Shown: positions 45,647 to 55,356, counted from the stretch's first letter. The stretch is DNA of 64,000 nucleotides from an uncultured Pelagibacteraceae bacterium (GCA_902560625.1 CACEMD010000002.1:106886-170885), one strand, 5' to 3'. The notes: generated by a model not told the origin, from the sequence alone. Numbers and translations are program-made.

Positions 45647-46981
45647 TTATTTACCTATACAGAAATCACTAAAAATTGATCCTAAAATCTCTTCAACGTC
45701 AACTTTTCCAACAATCATACCAAGGTGTCTAACCGCCAATCTTAAGTCCTCAGCTGCTTTGTCAAAATCGCTTTCAGATGTTTTTGTGTCAAAAATTTCT
45801 AAATGTTGAATACATTGTTTTAAATGCTGTCTATGCCTCTCACGCGTAATTATCGTATCTTCTGTTGAAATAAATTTATATTTTAATCTATTTCGAATTT
45901 CTTCTATTAACTTATTTAAATTTTTTTCTTTTTTAATAGATATGTAAATTGGCTTAAAATTTTTAAGCTCTTCCTCAATTTGCTTAGTACCTAAATCTGA
46001 TTTGTTTATAACTAGTATTGATTTGTCAGAATTTATTAAACCCTTTAAAACTCCAGTAAAATAGCCACTTTTCGGCTCGATTACAACTATATTTAAATCT
46101 GCATTCTCTGCTTTTTTTAATGCTAGCTTTACACCTCTCTTTTCGATTTCATCCTTGGCTTCTCTTATGCCCGCAGTATCTGAAAGTACAACTGGGTACC
46201 CATCTATATTTAAATGGGTCTCGATAATATCTCTTGTTGTGCCGGCAAACTCAGAAACAATTGCAACATCTCTTCTAGATAAATAATTAAGTAATGATGA
46301 TTTTCCCGCATTTGTGGGCCCTAAGATCGCTATTTTAAAACCCTCTCTTATTCTTTCACCAACATTTTGATCATCCAAAACTTTAGTCATTTCATTTCTT
46401 ATTTGTTGAGAGATATTTTTTATATCGTCTAAAACATTTTCTGGAAGATCCTCATCTGGGAAATCAATTTTAGCCTCTATACTTGATAAGATCTTTATTA
46501 ATTTACTTCGCCAGTTTTCATATTTTTTGCCATGGTGACCTGACATAATTTCAATAGCTTGCCTTCTTTGAATTTCGGTTTCAGATGCTATAAGATCACC
46601 GATACTCTCAGCTTGAAGCAAATTTATTTTCCCATTTTGAAAAGCTATTTTTGTAAACTCTCCAGGCTCAGCTAACCTGCAATCTTTAATTTGAGAAATT
46701 GAGGATTGGATGGCCTCAATTACTGCTCTGCTTCCATGTACGTGAAATTCTAGAATATCCTCACCTGTGTAGCTCTTAGGCCCTGGAAACCACAGAATAA
46801 GGCCTTCATCAATTAGCTCATTAGTATCGATTTTATTGATTTTTTTAAACGTAGCAATTCTAGGTTTTGGAAAATCTCCAGGTATCATTTTAGAAGCTAT
46901 TTGCTTACATTCAGGGCCCGAAATTCTGATTACTGCAAGACCTGAAACACCTGGGCCTGATGATAAACTGAAAATAGTCAT
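45647..46981 (-). CDS. mnmE: tRNA modification GTPase MnmE
   Basis: 444 residues. Order: tetrahydrofolate-binding N-terminal domain (ISGPECKQIA, GEDILEFHVHGS), helical domain interrupted by a GTPase with G1 GPTNAGKS at 221-228, DTAGI and NKSD, and the invariant C-terminal CIGK. It works with MnmG on wobble uridine of tRNAs. It is normally next to rho upstream; here three unrelated genes (46995-49893) separate them. The 76-base gap before mnmG has an imperfect A+T-rich hairpin but no convincing terminator. Confidence 0.98.
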   Translation of the reverse strand: MTIFSLSSGPGVSGLAVIRISGPECKQIASKMIPGDFPKPRIATFKKINKIDTNELIDEGLILWFPGPKSYTGEDILEFHVHGSRAVIEAIQSSISQIKDCRLAEPGEFTKIAFQNGKINLLQAESIGDLIASETEIQRRQAIEIMSGHHGKKYENWRSKLIKILSSIEAKIDFPDEDLPENVLDDIKNISQQIRNEMTKVLDDQNVGERIREGFKIAILGPTNAGKSSLLNYLSRRDVAIVSEFAGTTRDIIETHLNIDGYPVVLSDTAGIREAKDEIEKRGVKLALKKAENADLNIVVIEPKSGYFTGVLKGLINSDKSILVINKSDLGTKQIEEELKNFKPIYISIKKEKNLNKLIEEIRNRLKYKFISTEDTIITRERHRQHLKQCIQHLEIFDTKTSESDFDKAAEDLRLAVRHLGMIVGKVDVEEILGSIFSDFCIGK

Positions 46982-46994
46982 TTATTCAATATAA

Positions 46995-47405
46995 TTATTT
47001 ATTTCTTTTAACTCCAGGCATTAAAAGGTCCAATTTTTGAGTAAATTTCCAATTATCAAGATTTTTTAAAGCATCTTCAGTCTCCACTATTAAAGTCTGA
47101 TTTTTAATAAATTTTGATAATTCCAAAATTAGTAACATTATATTTTTTACCAACTCATCGGTAGTCTTTTCATAGTTTTTACTATTTAGAAAATTTAAGT
47201 CATTATTATGTTGAAGAGCTGCATGCAAACAATCAATTGCTTGATAATATTTTTTATTTATCTTTAAGTACCTTGCCATTAGAAATAAGTACTCTGGATG
47301 CATATAAAATTTTTCTCTATTATGTATTAAAATTTTGTTTGCTTCATCATATTTATTATTGTCTAGAAACTTATGTAGTTCAGCAAAATTTTTTATTTTA
47401 AACAT
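46995..47405 (-). CDS. Small alpha-helical (TPR-like) protein, unknown
   Basis: 136 residues, all-helical by composition. The segment NKYDEANKILIHNREKFYMHPEYLFLMARYLKINKKYYQAIDCLHAALQ has the spacing of one to two TPR repeats (small residues at positions 8 and 20, aromatic pairs). No signal peptide or catalytic motif is seen. It overlaps the exostosin-like gene upstream by eight bases and ends 13 bases before mnmE, so it may be co-translated with the glycosyltransferase-like protein. The TPR reading is inference. Confidence 0.65.
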   Translation of the reverse strand: MFKIKNFAELHKFLDNNKYDEANKILIHNREKFYMHPEYLFLMARYLKINKKYYQAIDCLHAALQHNNDLNFLNSKNYEKTTDELVKNIMLLILELSKFIKNQTLIVETEDALKNLDNWKFTQKLDLLMPGVKRNK

Positions 47406-48255
47406 TTAATATTTTTATTATATTGTCTTTTAATTCTTTTTTATAATTAACCCACCATTCTTGAGTTTTGTCTGCAACCTCATTCAATTTATTTTGATCT
47501 TTAACAAGATTTTCTATTTTTTCTTTCGCTTCAGACCAAACAGATATTGAATAAAAAGGATGGTTTTTTAAAAACTTATCAAAGAAATTGTATGGATTTT
47601 CAATTATTGGTATAGAGCCGCACTCTAGACTTTCATACAATCTATAGGTTTCTGGGTGTAAATATCCATGGGGTACTAAAGAAAAAGTACATTGATTTAA
47701 TATATTATAATAATCATCAGAGTTCAAAGTATTATCACCCCCAAAATTTTTGGTTATATTTATAAAATTCGGTTTTATGTCTTGATTTTGATGAATTAAG
47801 TCAAATCTACTCGCACCATGAATTGTTCCCATAAAACTCCATAGATATTTTTTTTTAGAAATATTTAATTTATTCTTAATAAGACCACTTTTATAACCAA
47901 TTGGTATTGATGTTATTTTTTTATTATTAGAAAATTTATTTAAATGGAATGTTCTAAATATATGTTTAAAATTTGAATAAAATGCTTCATTGTATTCTCT
48001 CCCACCTTCATCACCTAAATGTATCAAGTATAAATTATTAAAATTTCGGAATATATTTGAATAAAAGTTCTGTTTATTCGGAACTTCAGAATCTACTATT
48101 ATTATTTTTTCTTTGCTTTCAATTTTTCTTAGATCATTAATTTCATCAAATTTAACATTTTCTAACAATTCATATATCCAATTTTTTGAGTTTTTTTGAT
48201 GATAATTGCCCCAAAAAGTACTTGCTAGATTATTTGTGTTCCAAAATAATTTCAT
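47398..48255 (-). CDS. Exostosin-like / GT47-type glycosyltransferase domain protein
   Basis: 285 residues. The C-terminal half contains CTFSLVPHGYLHPETYRLYESLECGSIPIIEN, which matches the C-terminal donor-binding block of exostosin-type transferases (F.L.P.G....S.RL.EAL..GcIPVI). The N-terminal half is unassigned, with no signal peptide. Likely role: cytoplasmic transfer of a sugar to a surface glycan. Together with the TPR-like gene and the divergent sulfotransferase it forms a non-core insertion between rho and mnmE. The family call is by motif resemblance. Confidence 0.68.
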   Translation of the reverse strand: MKLFWNTNNLASTFWGNYHQKNSKNWIYELLENVKFDEINDLRKIESKEKIIIVDSEVPNKQNFYSNIFRNFNNLYLIHLGDEGGREYNEAFYSNFKHIFRTFHLNKFSNNKKITSIPIGYKSGLIKNKLNISKKKYLWSFMGTIHGASRFDLIHQNQDIKPNFINITKNFGGDNTLNSDDYYNILNQCTFSLVPHGYLHPETYRLYESLECGSIPIIENPYNFFDKFLKNHPFYSISVWSEAKEKIENLVKDQNKLNEVADKTQEWWVNYKKELKDNIIKILNV

Positions 48256-48336
48256 TTTAGTTTAATTTATAATAATGTTTTTTATGTACAATAGGACTTT
48301 AAAATAAATAACTATAATATTAATTAATTATTAAAA

Positions 48337-49893
48337 ATGGCTCAAACAGAACAAATAAAGCAAAGAATTCAGATTTTAATGAATTTTTTTAATGCAAAAA
48401 GATACGATGAAGTCATAACACGTGTAAAGCCCCTTCTAAGAAAAAATCCTAAAGAAGTAATTTTTCATAATTTATTAGCATTGAGCTTACGAGGAGATGG
48501 AAAAACACAGGAAGGAATTGAAATATTGAAACAAGCATTAAATATATTTCCTGAAAATATATTTATTTTGAACAATCTTGGCTTGTTAAATACAAGTGAC
48601 AATAATTATGAAGAGGCAGATAAATATTTTAAGAAAACTTTACAAATAAAAAAAGATTTTTTTGATGCTTTAATAAATTATAGTACTTTAAAACTTATTA
48701 TTAACCAAGGAGATGAGGCTATAATAATTTTGAAAAAAATAAAAATTAATAATGAGAATCAATACATAGTAAATTTAACTTTTGGAAATGCTTATCAACA
48801 AACAGGTGATTTTGAGAATTCAATAAAACATTTCAAAACATGCTTAAAATTAAAACCGAACAATACTATTGCTGATAAATCTCTTAGCGTAATGATAAAT
48901 TATGACGAAAACAATGATCATTATAAATCTATGATAAATAAAGATATTGCTCCTTTAGACCAAGAAGCAAAGTTATATTTATACTTTGCTATCGGTAAAG
49001 CAAAAGAAGATATAAAAAAATACAATGAGTCCTATGAATATATTAAAAAAGGAAATGATATTAAAAATAGTTTAGTTAGGTATAACTTAAATGATGACCT
49101 AAAAATAACTGAAAATTCTAAGAAACTTTTTAAAGAAGTAACAGAAATCTACGATAATATTTCTGAAAAAAAAAATTATATTTTCATAGTAGGAATGCCA
49201 AGATCTGGGACCACTCTAATAGAACAAATACTGTCCTCTCATGAAAAAGTTTATGGCGCAGGTGAGCTTAGTTATATGTCGAATATTATCGACAAATTTT
49301 TTTTAAACAAAGATTTTAATTTTAAGTGTAATAATATCAATAATTTTGAAGGCAAGTTTATTGATAATGCTAGAGAGTATTATAGAAAAAATACAAGCTT
49401 ATTTAATTATAAAGAGAAATTTTTAATAGATAAAGCTCCTTTAAATTTTAGATGGATAGGATTTATTATTAAATTATTTCCCAACTGTAAAATAATAAAC
49501 TGCAAAAGGGATACTATGGACATATGTTGGTCAAACTACAAAAATTTATTTGCTTCAAATAAAATGAATTATTGTTATGATTTTAAAAACTTATCTTCCT
49601 TTACTAATATGTATTTAGATCTTATGAATTTCTGGAGCAATAAATTTCCAAGTAAAATTTTTAATATAGAATATGAATTATTAGTTAGTAAACCTGAGGA
49701 ACAAGTTAAAAAGTTGTTGGAATATTGTGGATTAAACTGGGATCATAACTGCTTAAATTTTTATAAAAAAAAAAATATTGTTTCTACTGCTAGTGTTGCA
49801 CAAGTAAGAAGCCCAATATACAAAAGCTCAATTAATAATTGGAAAAATTACTCTAGCGATTTACAAAATTTAAAAAATCTATTAAATAAGTAA
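48337..49893 (+). CDS. TPR-repeat sulfotransferase
   Basis: 518 residues. Residues about 1-260 contain several TPR units (EVIFHNLLALSLRGDGKTQEGIEILKQAL; NIFILNNLGLLNTSDNNYEEADKYFKKTL; and others). Residues 279-518 form a sulfotransferase domain with the PAPS 5'-phosphosulfate loop GMPRSGTT at 286-293 and the 3'-phosphate segment IINCKRDTMDICWSNY. It would transfer sulfate from PAPS to a sugar or protein. It is the only plus-strand gene between parB and the putative origin, which marks it as an insertion. No signal peptide. Confidence 0.85.
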   Translation: MAQTEQIKQRIQILMNFFNAKRYDEVITRVKPLLRKNPKEVIFHNLLALSLRGDGKTQEGIEILKQALNIFPENIFILNNLGLLNTSDNNYEEADKYFKKTLQIKKDFFDALINYSTLKLIINQGDEAIIILKKIKINNENQYIVNLTFGNAYQQTGDFENSIKHFKTCLKLKPNNTIADKSLSVMINYDENNDHYKSMINKDIAPLDQEAKLYLYFAIGKAKEDIKKYNESYEYIKKGNDIKNSLVRYNLNDDLKITENSKKLFKEVTEIYDNISEKKNYIFIVGMPRSGTTLIEQILSSHEKVYGAGELSYMSNIIDKFFLNKDFNFKCNNINNFEGKFIDNAREYYRKNTSLFNYKEKFLIDKAPLNFRWIGFIIKLFPNCKIINCKRDTMDICWSNYKNLFASNKMNYCYDFKNLSSFTNMYLDLMNFWSNKFPSKIFNIEYELLVSKPEEQVKKLLEYCGLNWDHNCLNFYKKKNIVSTASVAQVRSPIYKSSINNWKNYSSDLQNLKNLLNK

Positions 49894-49910
49894 GGGTTTA
49901 GCTCAATATT

Positions 49911-51182
49911 TTAGGAAGATTTATTCATTGAGTTAAAAAACTCTGAATTATTTTTTGTAACTTTAAGTTTTGAATTAATAAATTCTATTGCATCCATGGA
50001 TCCCATGGGCGCTATAATCCTTCTTAATACATTCATTTTTTGCAAATCATTTTTTTCGAAAATTAGTTCCTCTCTTCGTGTGCCTGATTTTGTAATATCT
50101 ATAGCCGGAAATATTCTTTTTTCAGAAATTTTTCTATCTAAAATAGTTTCACTATTTCCTGTCCCTTTAAATTCTTCAAATATCACCTCGTCCATTCTGC
50201 TACCGGTATCTATTAAGGCTGTTGCAATTATTGTAAGGGATCCTCCTTCTTCTATATTCCTTGCTGCTCCGAAAAATCTTTTAGGTCTTTGAAGCGCATT
50301 TGCATCTACACCTCCAGTAAGCACTTTACCTGAACTAGGAACTACAGCATTGTAAGCTCTGCCCAGTCTTGTGATTGAGTCTAACAAAATTACTACATCT
50401 TTTTTATGTTCAGTTAATCTTTTCGCCTTCTCTATTACCATTTCTGCAACTGCCACGTGCCTTTGGGCAGGCTCATCAAATGTTGAGCTTATCACTTCAC
50501 CCTTTACAGTTCTTTGCATGTCTGTTACTTCCTCTGGTCTTTCATCTATTAATAGAACCATTAAATAACATTCTGGGTGATTTGCGGTAATTGAATTGGC
50601 TATACTTTGTAAAATCATCGTCTTACCTGCTTTTGGTGGAGAAATTATTAGTGATCTCTGTCCTTTTCCGATCGGACTAACAAGATCGATTAAACGAGGA
50701 GTTAAGTCAGGTTTCTTCTCTATTTTTGTGCTTTCAACTTCCATCATTAATTGTTTATTTGGATATAAAGGTGTTAGATTGTCAAAAGCAATTTTGTGTT
50801 TAAATTTATCAGGACTTTCTAGATTAATTTTATTAACTTGAAGAAGAGCAAAGTATCTCTCACTTTCTTTTGGTGCTCTTATAGGTCCTTCAATAGTATC
50901 TCCGGTTCTCAAACCAAATCTTCTTATTTGACTAGGACTTACATATATATCATCTGCACCTGGAAGATAATTAGACTCGATTGCTCTCAAAAAACCAAAA
51001 CCATCTTGGAGCAACTGAAGAACCCCTCCTCCGGTGATTTCTTCTCCTTTTTCTGCCAGCTTTTTTAAAATTGCAAAATATATTTCCTGTCTTCTCAAAG
51101 TGCTTGCATTTTCTATGCCAAGTTTTTCAGCCTCCGATATTAAACTTTCTGAGCTTTTTTCTTTTAATTCTTGTATATTCAT
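49911..51182 (-). CDS. rho: Transcription termination factor Rho
   Basis: 423 residues, normal length. The N-terminal RNA-binding cold-shock-like domain has [35 protein letters not shown]. The ATPase has Walker A SPPKAGKT and [14 protein letters not shown], the Q-loop and the R-loop. The hexameric helicase ends untranslated transcripts. It begins 60 bases after hemJ and ends 17 bases from the convergent sulfotransferase gene. The hemE-hemH-hemJ-rho order is common in alphaproteobacteria. Confidence 0.98.
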   Translation of the reverse strand: MNIQELKEKSSESLISEAEKLGIENASTLRRQEIYFAILKKLAEKGEEITGGGVLQLLQDGFGFLRAIESNYLPGADDIYVSPSQIRRFGLRTGDTIEGPIRAPKESERYFALLQVNKINLESPDKFKHKIAFDNLTPLYPNKQLMMEVESTKIEKKPDLTPRLIDLVSPIGKGQRSLIISPPKAGKTMILQSIANSITANHPECYLMVLLIDERPEEVTDMQRTVKGEVISSTFDEPAQRHVAVAEMVIEKAKRLTEHKKDVVILLDSITRLGRAYNAVVPSSGKVLTGGVDANALQRPKRFFGAARNIEEGGSLTIIATALIDTGSRMDEVIFEEFKGTGNSETILDRKISEKRIFPAIDITKSGTRREELIFEKNDLQKMNVLRRIIAPMGSMDAIEFINSKLKVTKNNSEFFNSMNKSS

Positions 51183-51242
51183 ATTGTGGAGATATTTTGG
51201 TTTGAAACAATAATATAGTAATCTATTATATAGATTTCAAGC

Positions 51243-51677
51243 CTATAAAGGCTTAAAAATAACAATAAAAACAATCAAAATTAGTAATAATGTAGGTATT
51301 TCGTTAATGTATCTATAAAATTTATGAGATCTACTATTCTGATCTAATCTAAATTTTGAAAGTATATTGCCTAGATATAGATGGTAAAATGAAAGCAATA
51401 CTACCAAAACTAATTTAGAAATCATCCAAGTTTGACCTAGTTGTTTAAAGCCTATGCTGTGAATTAAAAACAAACCAAATATCCATGAAAGAATCATGGC
51501 TGGGGTCATTATATAAAAATAAAGTTTTTTCTCCATCGTTTTAAATATTTCAGATACTTTTGGTTCTGAATTGTTTTCAGCGTGATAAACAAAAATTCTT
51601 GGAAGATACAATAGTCCTGCCATCCAAGAAATTACAGAAATTAAATGTAAAGACTTTAATAATAAGTATAAATTCAT
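51243..51677 (-). CDS. hemJ: Protoporphyrinogen oxidase HemJ
   Basis: 144 residues with four predicted membrane helices. LLKSLHLISVISWMAGLLYLPRIFVYHAEN contains the conserved His in helix 1 and the WmaGLlYLPRlfVYH signature of HemJ, and a conserved Lys is in helix 3 (WMISKLVLV). It oxidises protoporphyrinogen IX in the heme pathway, replacing HemG or HemY. It starts three bases after hemH, and hemH overlaps hemE, so three heme steps are co-expressed. Confidence 0.93.
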   Translation of the reverse strand: MNLYLLLKSLHLISVISWMAGLLYLPRIFVYHAENNSEPKVSEIFKTMEKKLYFYIMTPAMILSWIFGLFLIHSIGFKQLGQTWMISKLVLVVLLSFYHLYLGNILSKFRLDQNSRSHKFYRYINEIPTLLLILIVFIVIFKPL

Positions 51678-51680
51678 TTA

Positions 51681-52673
51681 TTAAATATTTCTTTGAATAA
51701 GATTTTTTATTAATTTTATATGATCATCGTTATCATTTAGACAAGGTATCATGTCAAAATTTTCTCCGCCAGATTTAATAAAGCTCTCTTTTCCTTGAAC
51801 AAGTATCTCCTCTAAAGTTTCTACGCAATCTGAAGAAAAGCCAGGACAAATTGTAAGTACATTTTTTTTACCCTCTTTTGGCAGCTTTTCTAATGTTTTG
51901 TCTGTATATGGTTGAAGCCACTCTTGTGGACCAAATCTAGATTGAAATGTAGTTATTATATCTATAGATTTAAATTTTTCTGAAATAAGTCTGGTAGTTT
52001 TATGACAGTAACAATGATACGGGTCTCCTTTGTCAAAATATTTTTTTGGTATTCCGTGGTATGAAGCTAAAATTAAATCTGGCTTCCAATTTAAGTTTTT
52101 AATTTTATTGTTAATAGAATTAACTAAAGCATCTATGTATAAAGGGTCTGATTCATAATGAGGTATAATTTTTAATGATGGCTGCCACCTCATTTTCATT
52201 AACGTTCTATAAACCTCATCACAAACCGTGGCGGTGGTTGCTGCTGCATATTGGGGGTATAAAGGAAGAATTATGAGGTTTTCGCATCCATTCTGATGTA
52301 ATTTTTTTATCTTACTTTTTATACTTGGGTTCCCATATCTCATGGCAAAATCAATTATCACATTATTGTTTCGAAAAGATTTTGAAACTTTTTCTGACTG
52401 TTTTTTTGTATAGTAAAGTAAAGGTGATATGTTTTCATCCTTCATCCATATTTCCTTATAAGCTTTAGCTGTTTTGGAAGGTCTGAAATTTAGAATGAAG
52501 ACGTTTAAGATTATTTGCCAAATAATTGGATTTACTTCAATAACACGTCTATCTGATAAAAATTCTTTTAAATATTTCCTTATATCAAGCCAACTTGTTG
52601 AATCCGGTGTACCAAGATTTATCAACAATACGCCCGTTTTTCCGAAATTTATTTTTGGATGATCGTTTTTCAT
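51681..52673 (-). CDS. hemH: Ferrochelatase
   Basis: 330 residues. It inserts Fe2+ into protoporphyrin IX. The family start GVLLINLGTPDS is followed by MRYGNPSI, LPLYPQYAAATTATV and the metal/porphyrin site ASYHGIPKKYFDKGDPYHCYCHKT. A Cys-containing ICPGFSSDCVETLEE completes the active-site region (conserved Glu). It overlaps hemE by four bases and precedes hemJ. Confidence 0.97.
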   Translation of the reverse strand: MKNDHPKINFGKTGVLLINLGTPDSTSWLDIRKYLKEFLSDRRVIEVNPIIWQIILNVFILNFRPSKTAKAYKEIWMKDENISPLLYYTKKQSEKVSKSFRNNNVIIDFAMRYGNPSIKSKIKKLHQNGCENLIILPLYPQYAAATTATVCDEVYRTLMKMRWQPSLKIIPHYESDPLYIDALVNSINNKIKNLNWKPDLILASYHGIPKKYFDKGDPYHCYCHKTTRLISEKFKSIDIITTFQSRFGPQEWLQPYTDKTLEKLPKEGKKNVLTICPGFSSDCVETLEEILVQGKESFIKSGGENFDMIPCLNDNDDHIKLIKNLIQRNI

Positions 52674-53674
52674 TTGAAGTCTCTTACAAGTTTTACCAAG
52701 TATTCAACAGCACCAGGACTTGTTTCAGGTACTACGCCATGACCTAAATTAAATATATACGGATGTTCTTTGAAAATATTTAAATACTTTAAGGTCTCTT
52801 TTTTTAACTCATCTAAATTGCATAATAATGCTTTTGGATTAAGTCCTCCTTGTATTGGAATTTCGATCTGATCTATAATTTTATTAGGATTAATTGAATA
52901 ATCGATGCTAATAGCGTCGGGCTTTGTCATTAATACATATTTTTTATAATCTTTAATATTTCTTGGAAAACATATAATTGGCACTTTTAAATCTTTTACA
53001 TAATCAACAACTTCAGCTGTGGGGTTATAGATGTATTCTTCAATATTTTTTTCATTAACTAATCCAGCCCAACTATCAAATAATTGTATAATTGTTGCTC
53101 CTGCACAAACTTGATTTTTAATATGAAGTTTAAGAAATTTTACAATAATTTTAAGAAGAGTATTAATTAATTTTTTATCTTCATAAAAACTTTTGGACAG
53201 ACCTTTTTTAGGTGATGTCTTGTTTAACATATATAGAAGTATAGTCCATGGTGCTCCAGCAAATCCTATTAAATCTTTATTTTTTAGTATTTGATGTTTT
53301 GAAACATTATTTACTAGAGCGTATACATTCTCTAAAGTCTTTGTAAAAGATTCATCAGAAATTTGTATTATTTTATCTAATTCTACATTACCTAATCTTG
53401 GTCCTAAGTTTTTCTCAAAAGTAACATTTTGACCTAATCCATATGGTAGCATCAAAATATCTGAAAAAATTATCGCAGCATCGAAATTAAACCTTTTCAA
53501 AGGTTGAATTGTTATCTCAGTTGATAACTCTTTATTTAAACACAACTTTATAAAATCTGTATTATTCTTTCTAATTTCTCTAAACTCAGGTAAGTATCTG
53601 CCTGCCTGTCTCATTAACCAAATTGGTTTGTATTTTGTATCTTTATTTATTATACAATTCTTTATTGAGCCCAT
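52670..53674 (-). CDS. hemE: Uroporphyrinogen decarboxylase
   Basis: 334 residues. It converts uroporphyrinogen III to coproporphyrinogen III. The signature PIWLMRQAGRYLPEFREIR is at about 18-36, with AIIFSDILMLPYGLG, GFAGAPWTILLYML and FNLGHGVVPETSPGAV. It is the first gene of the hemE-hemH-hemJ-rho run and is transcribed away from the 283-base intergenic region proposed as origin, as in Caulobacter, where the origin lies next to hemE. Confidence 0.97.
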   Translation of the reverse strand: MGSIKNCIINKDTKYKPIWLMRQAGRYLPEFREIRKNNTDFIKLCLNKELSTEITIQPLKRFNFDAAIIFSDILMLPYGLGQNVTFEKNLGPRLGNVELDKIIQISDESFTKTLENVYALVNNVSKHQILKNKDLIGFAGAPWTILLYMLNKTSPKKGLSKSFYEDKKLINTLLKIIVKFLKLHIKNQVCAGATIIQLFDSWAGLVNEKNIEEYIYNPTAEVVDYVKDLKVPIICFPRNIKDYKKYVLMTKPDAISIDYSINPNKIIDQIEIPIQGGLNPKALLCNLDELKKETLKYLNIFKEHPYIFNLGHGVVPETSPGAVEYLVKLVRDFK

Positions 53675-53957
53675 ATTAAATATTAAATAATTATATGTAA
53701 TAGTTTTTATATATCCTGTGAATTATGTATATTGTTTTATAGTCACAATTTATCAACGTTTTATTAACATTTTTTTTATCAATTTATCACTAAAATACTT
53801 AAATTAATAAGTTTATAAAAAAATTGTTAAAAATGTATTTTTTCTTTTAAACATGTTTAATTTTGTTAAAAAAAATGACATTTTTCAATAAAATCAATAA
53901 CAAATAAAAATCTTAAATATTTAGTATATTTATTAATAAGTTATAAACTTAATATAC
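53675..53957. other. oriC: Putative chromosomal replication origin (oriC) region
   Basis: This is the longest non-coding stretch in the window (283 bases), extremely A+T-rich, between divergent hemE (-) and the pyruvate-dikinase regulator gene (+). In Caulobacter and Rickettsia the origin lies between hemE and the homologue of RP001. It holds three same-strand TTATCA boxes, weak DnaA-box matches: 53750-53758 (TTATCAACG), 53776-53784 and 53784-53792. It also holds a perfect 14-base palindrome TTAAACATGTTTAA at 53847-53860 and A/T tracts suited to unwinding. parABS lies about 10 kb away and gene orientation flips here. DnaA boxes are imperfect, so the call rests mainly on synteny. Confidence 0.65.
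53847..53860. repeat. Perfect 14-base palindrome in the putative origin
   Basis: TTAAACATGTTTAA is fully self-complementary. Flanking it are two similar TTGTTAAAAA-type stretches (starting near 53824 and 53863). It may be a protein-binding site of the origin (the TTAA halves recall CtrA half-sites, but the spacing is six rather than seven) or a promoter operator for the plus-strand gene. Confidence 0.5.
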
Positions 53958-54779
53958 ATGAATAATAAATATCAAATTTACTTAGTTTCAGACTCAACTG
54001 GTGAAACATTAGATAGAATTTTTACTGCTTTAAAAGCACAATTTGAAAATTTTGATCATCTTTCTCATCAGTTTTCATTTACCAGGACTAAAAACCAAAT
54101 AAATAATATTTTAGAAGGGGCAAAAAAAAACAAGAACTCTATTATTTTATATACAATAGTTGATAATAATCTTTCTGATTTTTTATTAGACCGAGCTAAA
54201 AAAACAAAAATTCCTTGTTTTGGAGTACTAGATGATTTAATTATAAATTTTTCAAAATTGCTAAATCAAGATGCTTCGCACATACCGAGTGGTCAACATG
54301 CACTTAATGAAGAATACTATGAGAGAATTGAAGCAATACAATTTACTATGAACCATGATGATGGAAATCTTACTGAAGATATTGAAAAATCAGACATTGT
54401 TCTGTTAGGTGTAAGTAGAACAAGTAAAACGCCAACCTCAATTTATCTTGCAAATCGAGGATATAAGACCTCTAATATTCCAATGATCAATAGTAAATCC
54501 ATTCCAGAAAGTATTAGGAAAAAAACGTCACTCTGTATAATCGGGCTGACCACAGAACCTGAGAGATTATATGATTTGAGAAAAAATAGAATGAATACAA
54601 TAAAAGAAAATGAAAACACAAACTACACTAATATAGAAAAAATTATTAAAGAAGTGGATGATGCTAAAAAAATATTTAAAAAATATAAATGGCCGGTCAT
54701 AGATGTCTCGAGAAAGTCAGTAGAGGAGACAGCTGCATCGGTAATAAAGATCTATGAAATAAGCAGAAAAAATGGTTAA
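53958..54779 (+). CDS. ppsR: Pyruvate, water/phosphate dikinase regulatory protein (DUF299)
   Basis: 273 residues. It starts YQIYLVSDSTGETLDRI and carries the P-loop-like VLLGVSRTSKTPTSIYLANRGYKTSNIPM that defines this bifunctional kinase/pyrophosphorylase family. Members switch phosphoenolpyruvate synthase or pyruvate phosphate dikinase off and on by Thr phosphorylation; which target applies here is not visible. It is the first plus-strand gene right of the putative origin and overlaps maf by eight bases, the order hemE-ori-ppsR-maf-aroE-coaE-dnaQ. Confidence 0.94.
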   Translation: MNNKYQIYLVSDSTGETLDRIFTALKAQFENFDHLSHQFSFTRTKNQINNILEGAKKNKNSIILYTIVDNNLSDFLLDRAKKTKIPCFGVLDDLIINFSKLLNQDASHIPSGQHALNEEYYERIEAIQFTMNHDDGNLTEDIEKSDIVLLGVSRTSKTPTSIYLANRGYKTSNIPMINSKSIPESIRKKTSLCIIGLTTEPERLYDLRKNRMNTIKENENTNYTNIEKIIKEVDDAKKIFKKYKWPVIDVSRKSVEETAASVIKIYEISRKNG

Positions 54780-55356
54780 AGTAATTTTAGCATCAAAAAG
54801 TAAAGTTAGACACGAAATTTTAAAAAATAATAAAATAAATTGTGCAGTTGAGCCATCTAATATAGATGAGGACCCAATTAAAGATAGTTTGATGCGAGAG
54901 GGAGCGTCACCTGAATTAGTTTCAAAAAATCTAGCTGAAATTAAAGCAAACAAAGTAAGTTTAAACAAAAAAGGAGAAATAGTCTTAGGTGCAGATAGCG
55001 TCATAGATTTAAATGGAGAGATAATCTCAAAGCCATTAGATAGAGATGATGCTTTTAAAATCCTAAAAAAACTAAACGGAAAAAAACACTATCTAATAAG
55101 CTCCGTTTGTATTTCAAAAAATGGCTCAATGATTTGGAATTTTACTGAAAAAGCATCTCTTACAATGAAGAAAATGACTGACAAAGAATTAAAAATATAT
55201 TTAGATAAAATCACAGATGATAATTTGTATGCATATAACGTATATCAAATCGAAGGTGAAGGAAAATTTTTATTTTCTGAAATATCAGGAAACACAGAGA
55301 CAATTATGGGACTTCCCATAAAACAAATTAAAAAATATTTAGAAATTTTGAAATGA
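54772..55356 (+). CDS. maf: Maf-like nucleotide pyrophosphatase
   Basis: 194 residues. It starts VILASKSKVRHEILKNN, the Maf signature ([IL]LASxSxxRxxiL), and has VLGADSVIDLNGEIISKPLDRDDA with the catalytic Asp. Maf proteins hydrolyse modified or canonical pyrimidine/dTTP-type nucleotides and may slow division. It overlaps ppsR by eight bases and aroE by four. The usual third-motif residues are altered, so substrate specificity cannot be deduced. Confidence 0.92.
   Translation: MVKVILASKSKVRHEILKNNKINCAVEPSNIDEDPIKDSLMREGASPELVSKNLAEIKANKVSLNKKGEIVLGADSVIDLNGEIISKPLDRDDAFKILKKLNGKKHYLISSVCISKNGSMIWNFTEKASLTMKKMTDKELKIYLDKITDDNLYAYNVYQIEGEGKFLFSEISGNTETIMGLPIKQIKKYLEILK

Noticed and set aside
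51239..51254. AAGCC-TATAAA-GGCTT hairpin over the hemJ stop as a terminator
   Set aside because: The stem is only five base pairs and is not followed by a T run on the minus strand, the direction of transcription; rho follows 60 bases later in the same direction.
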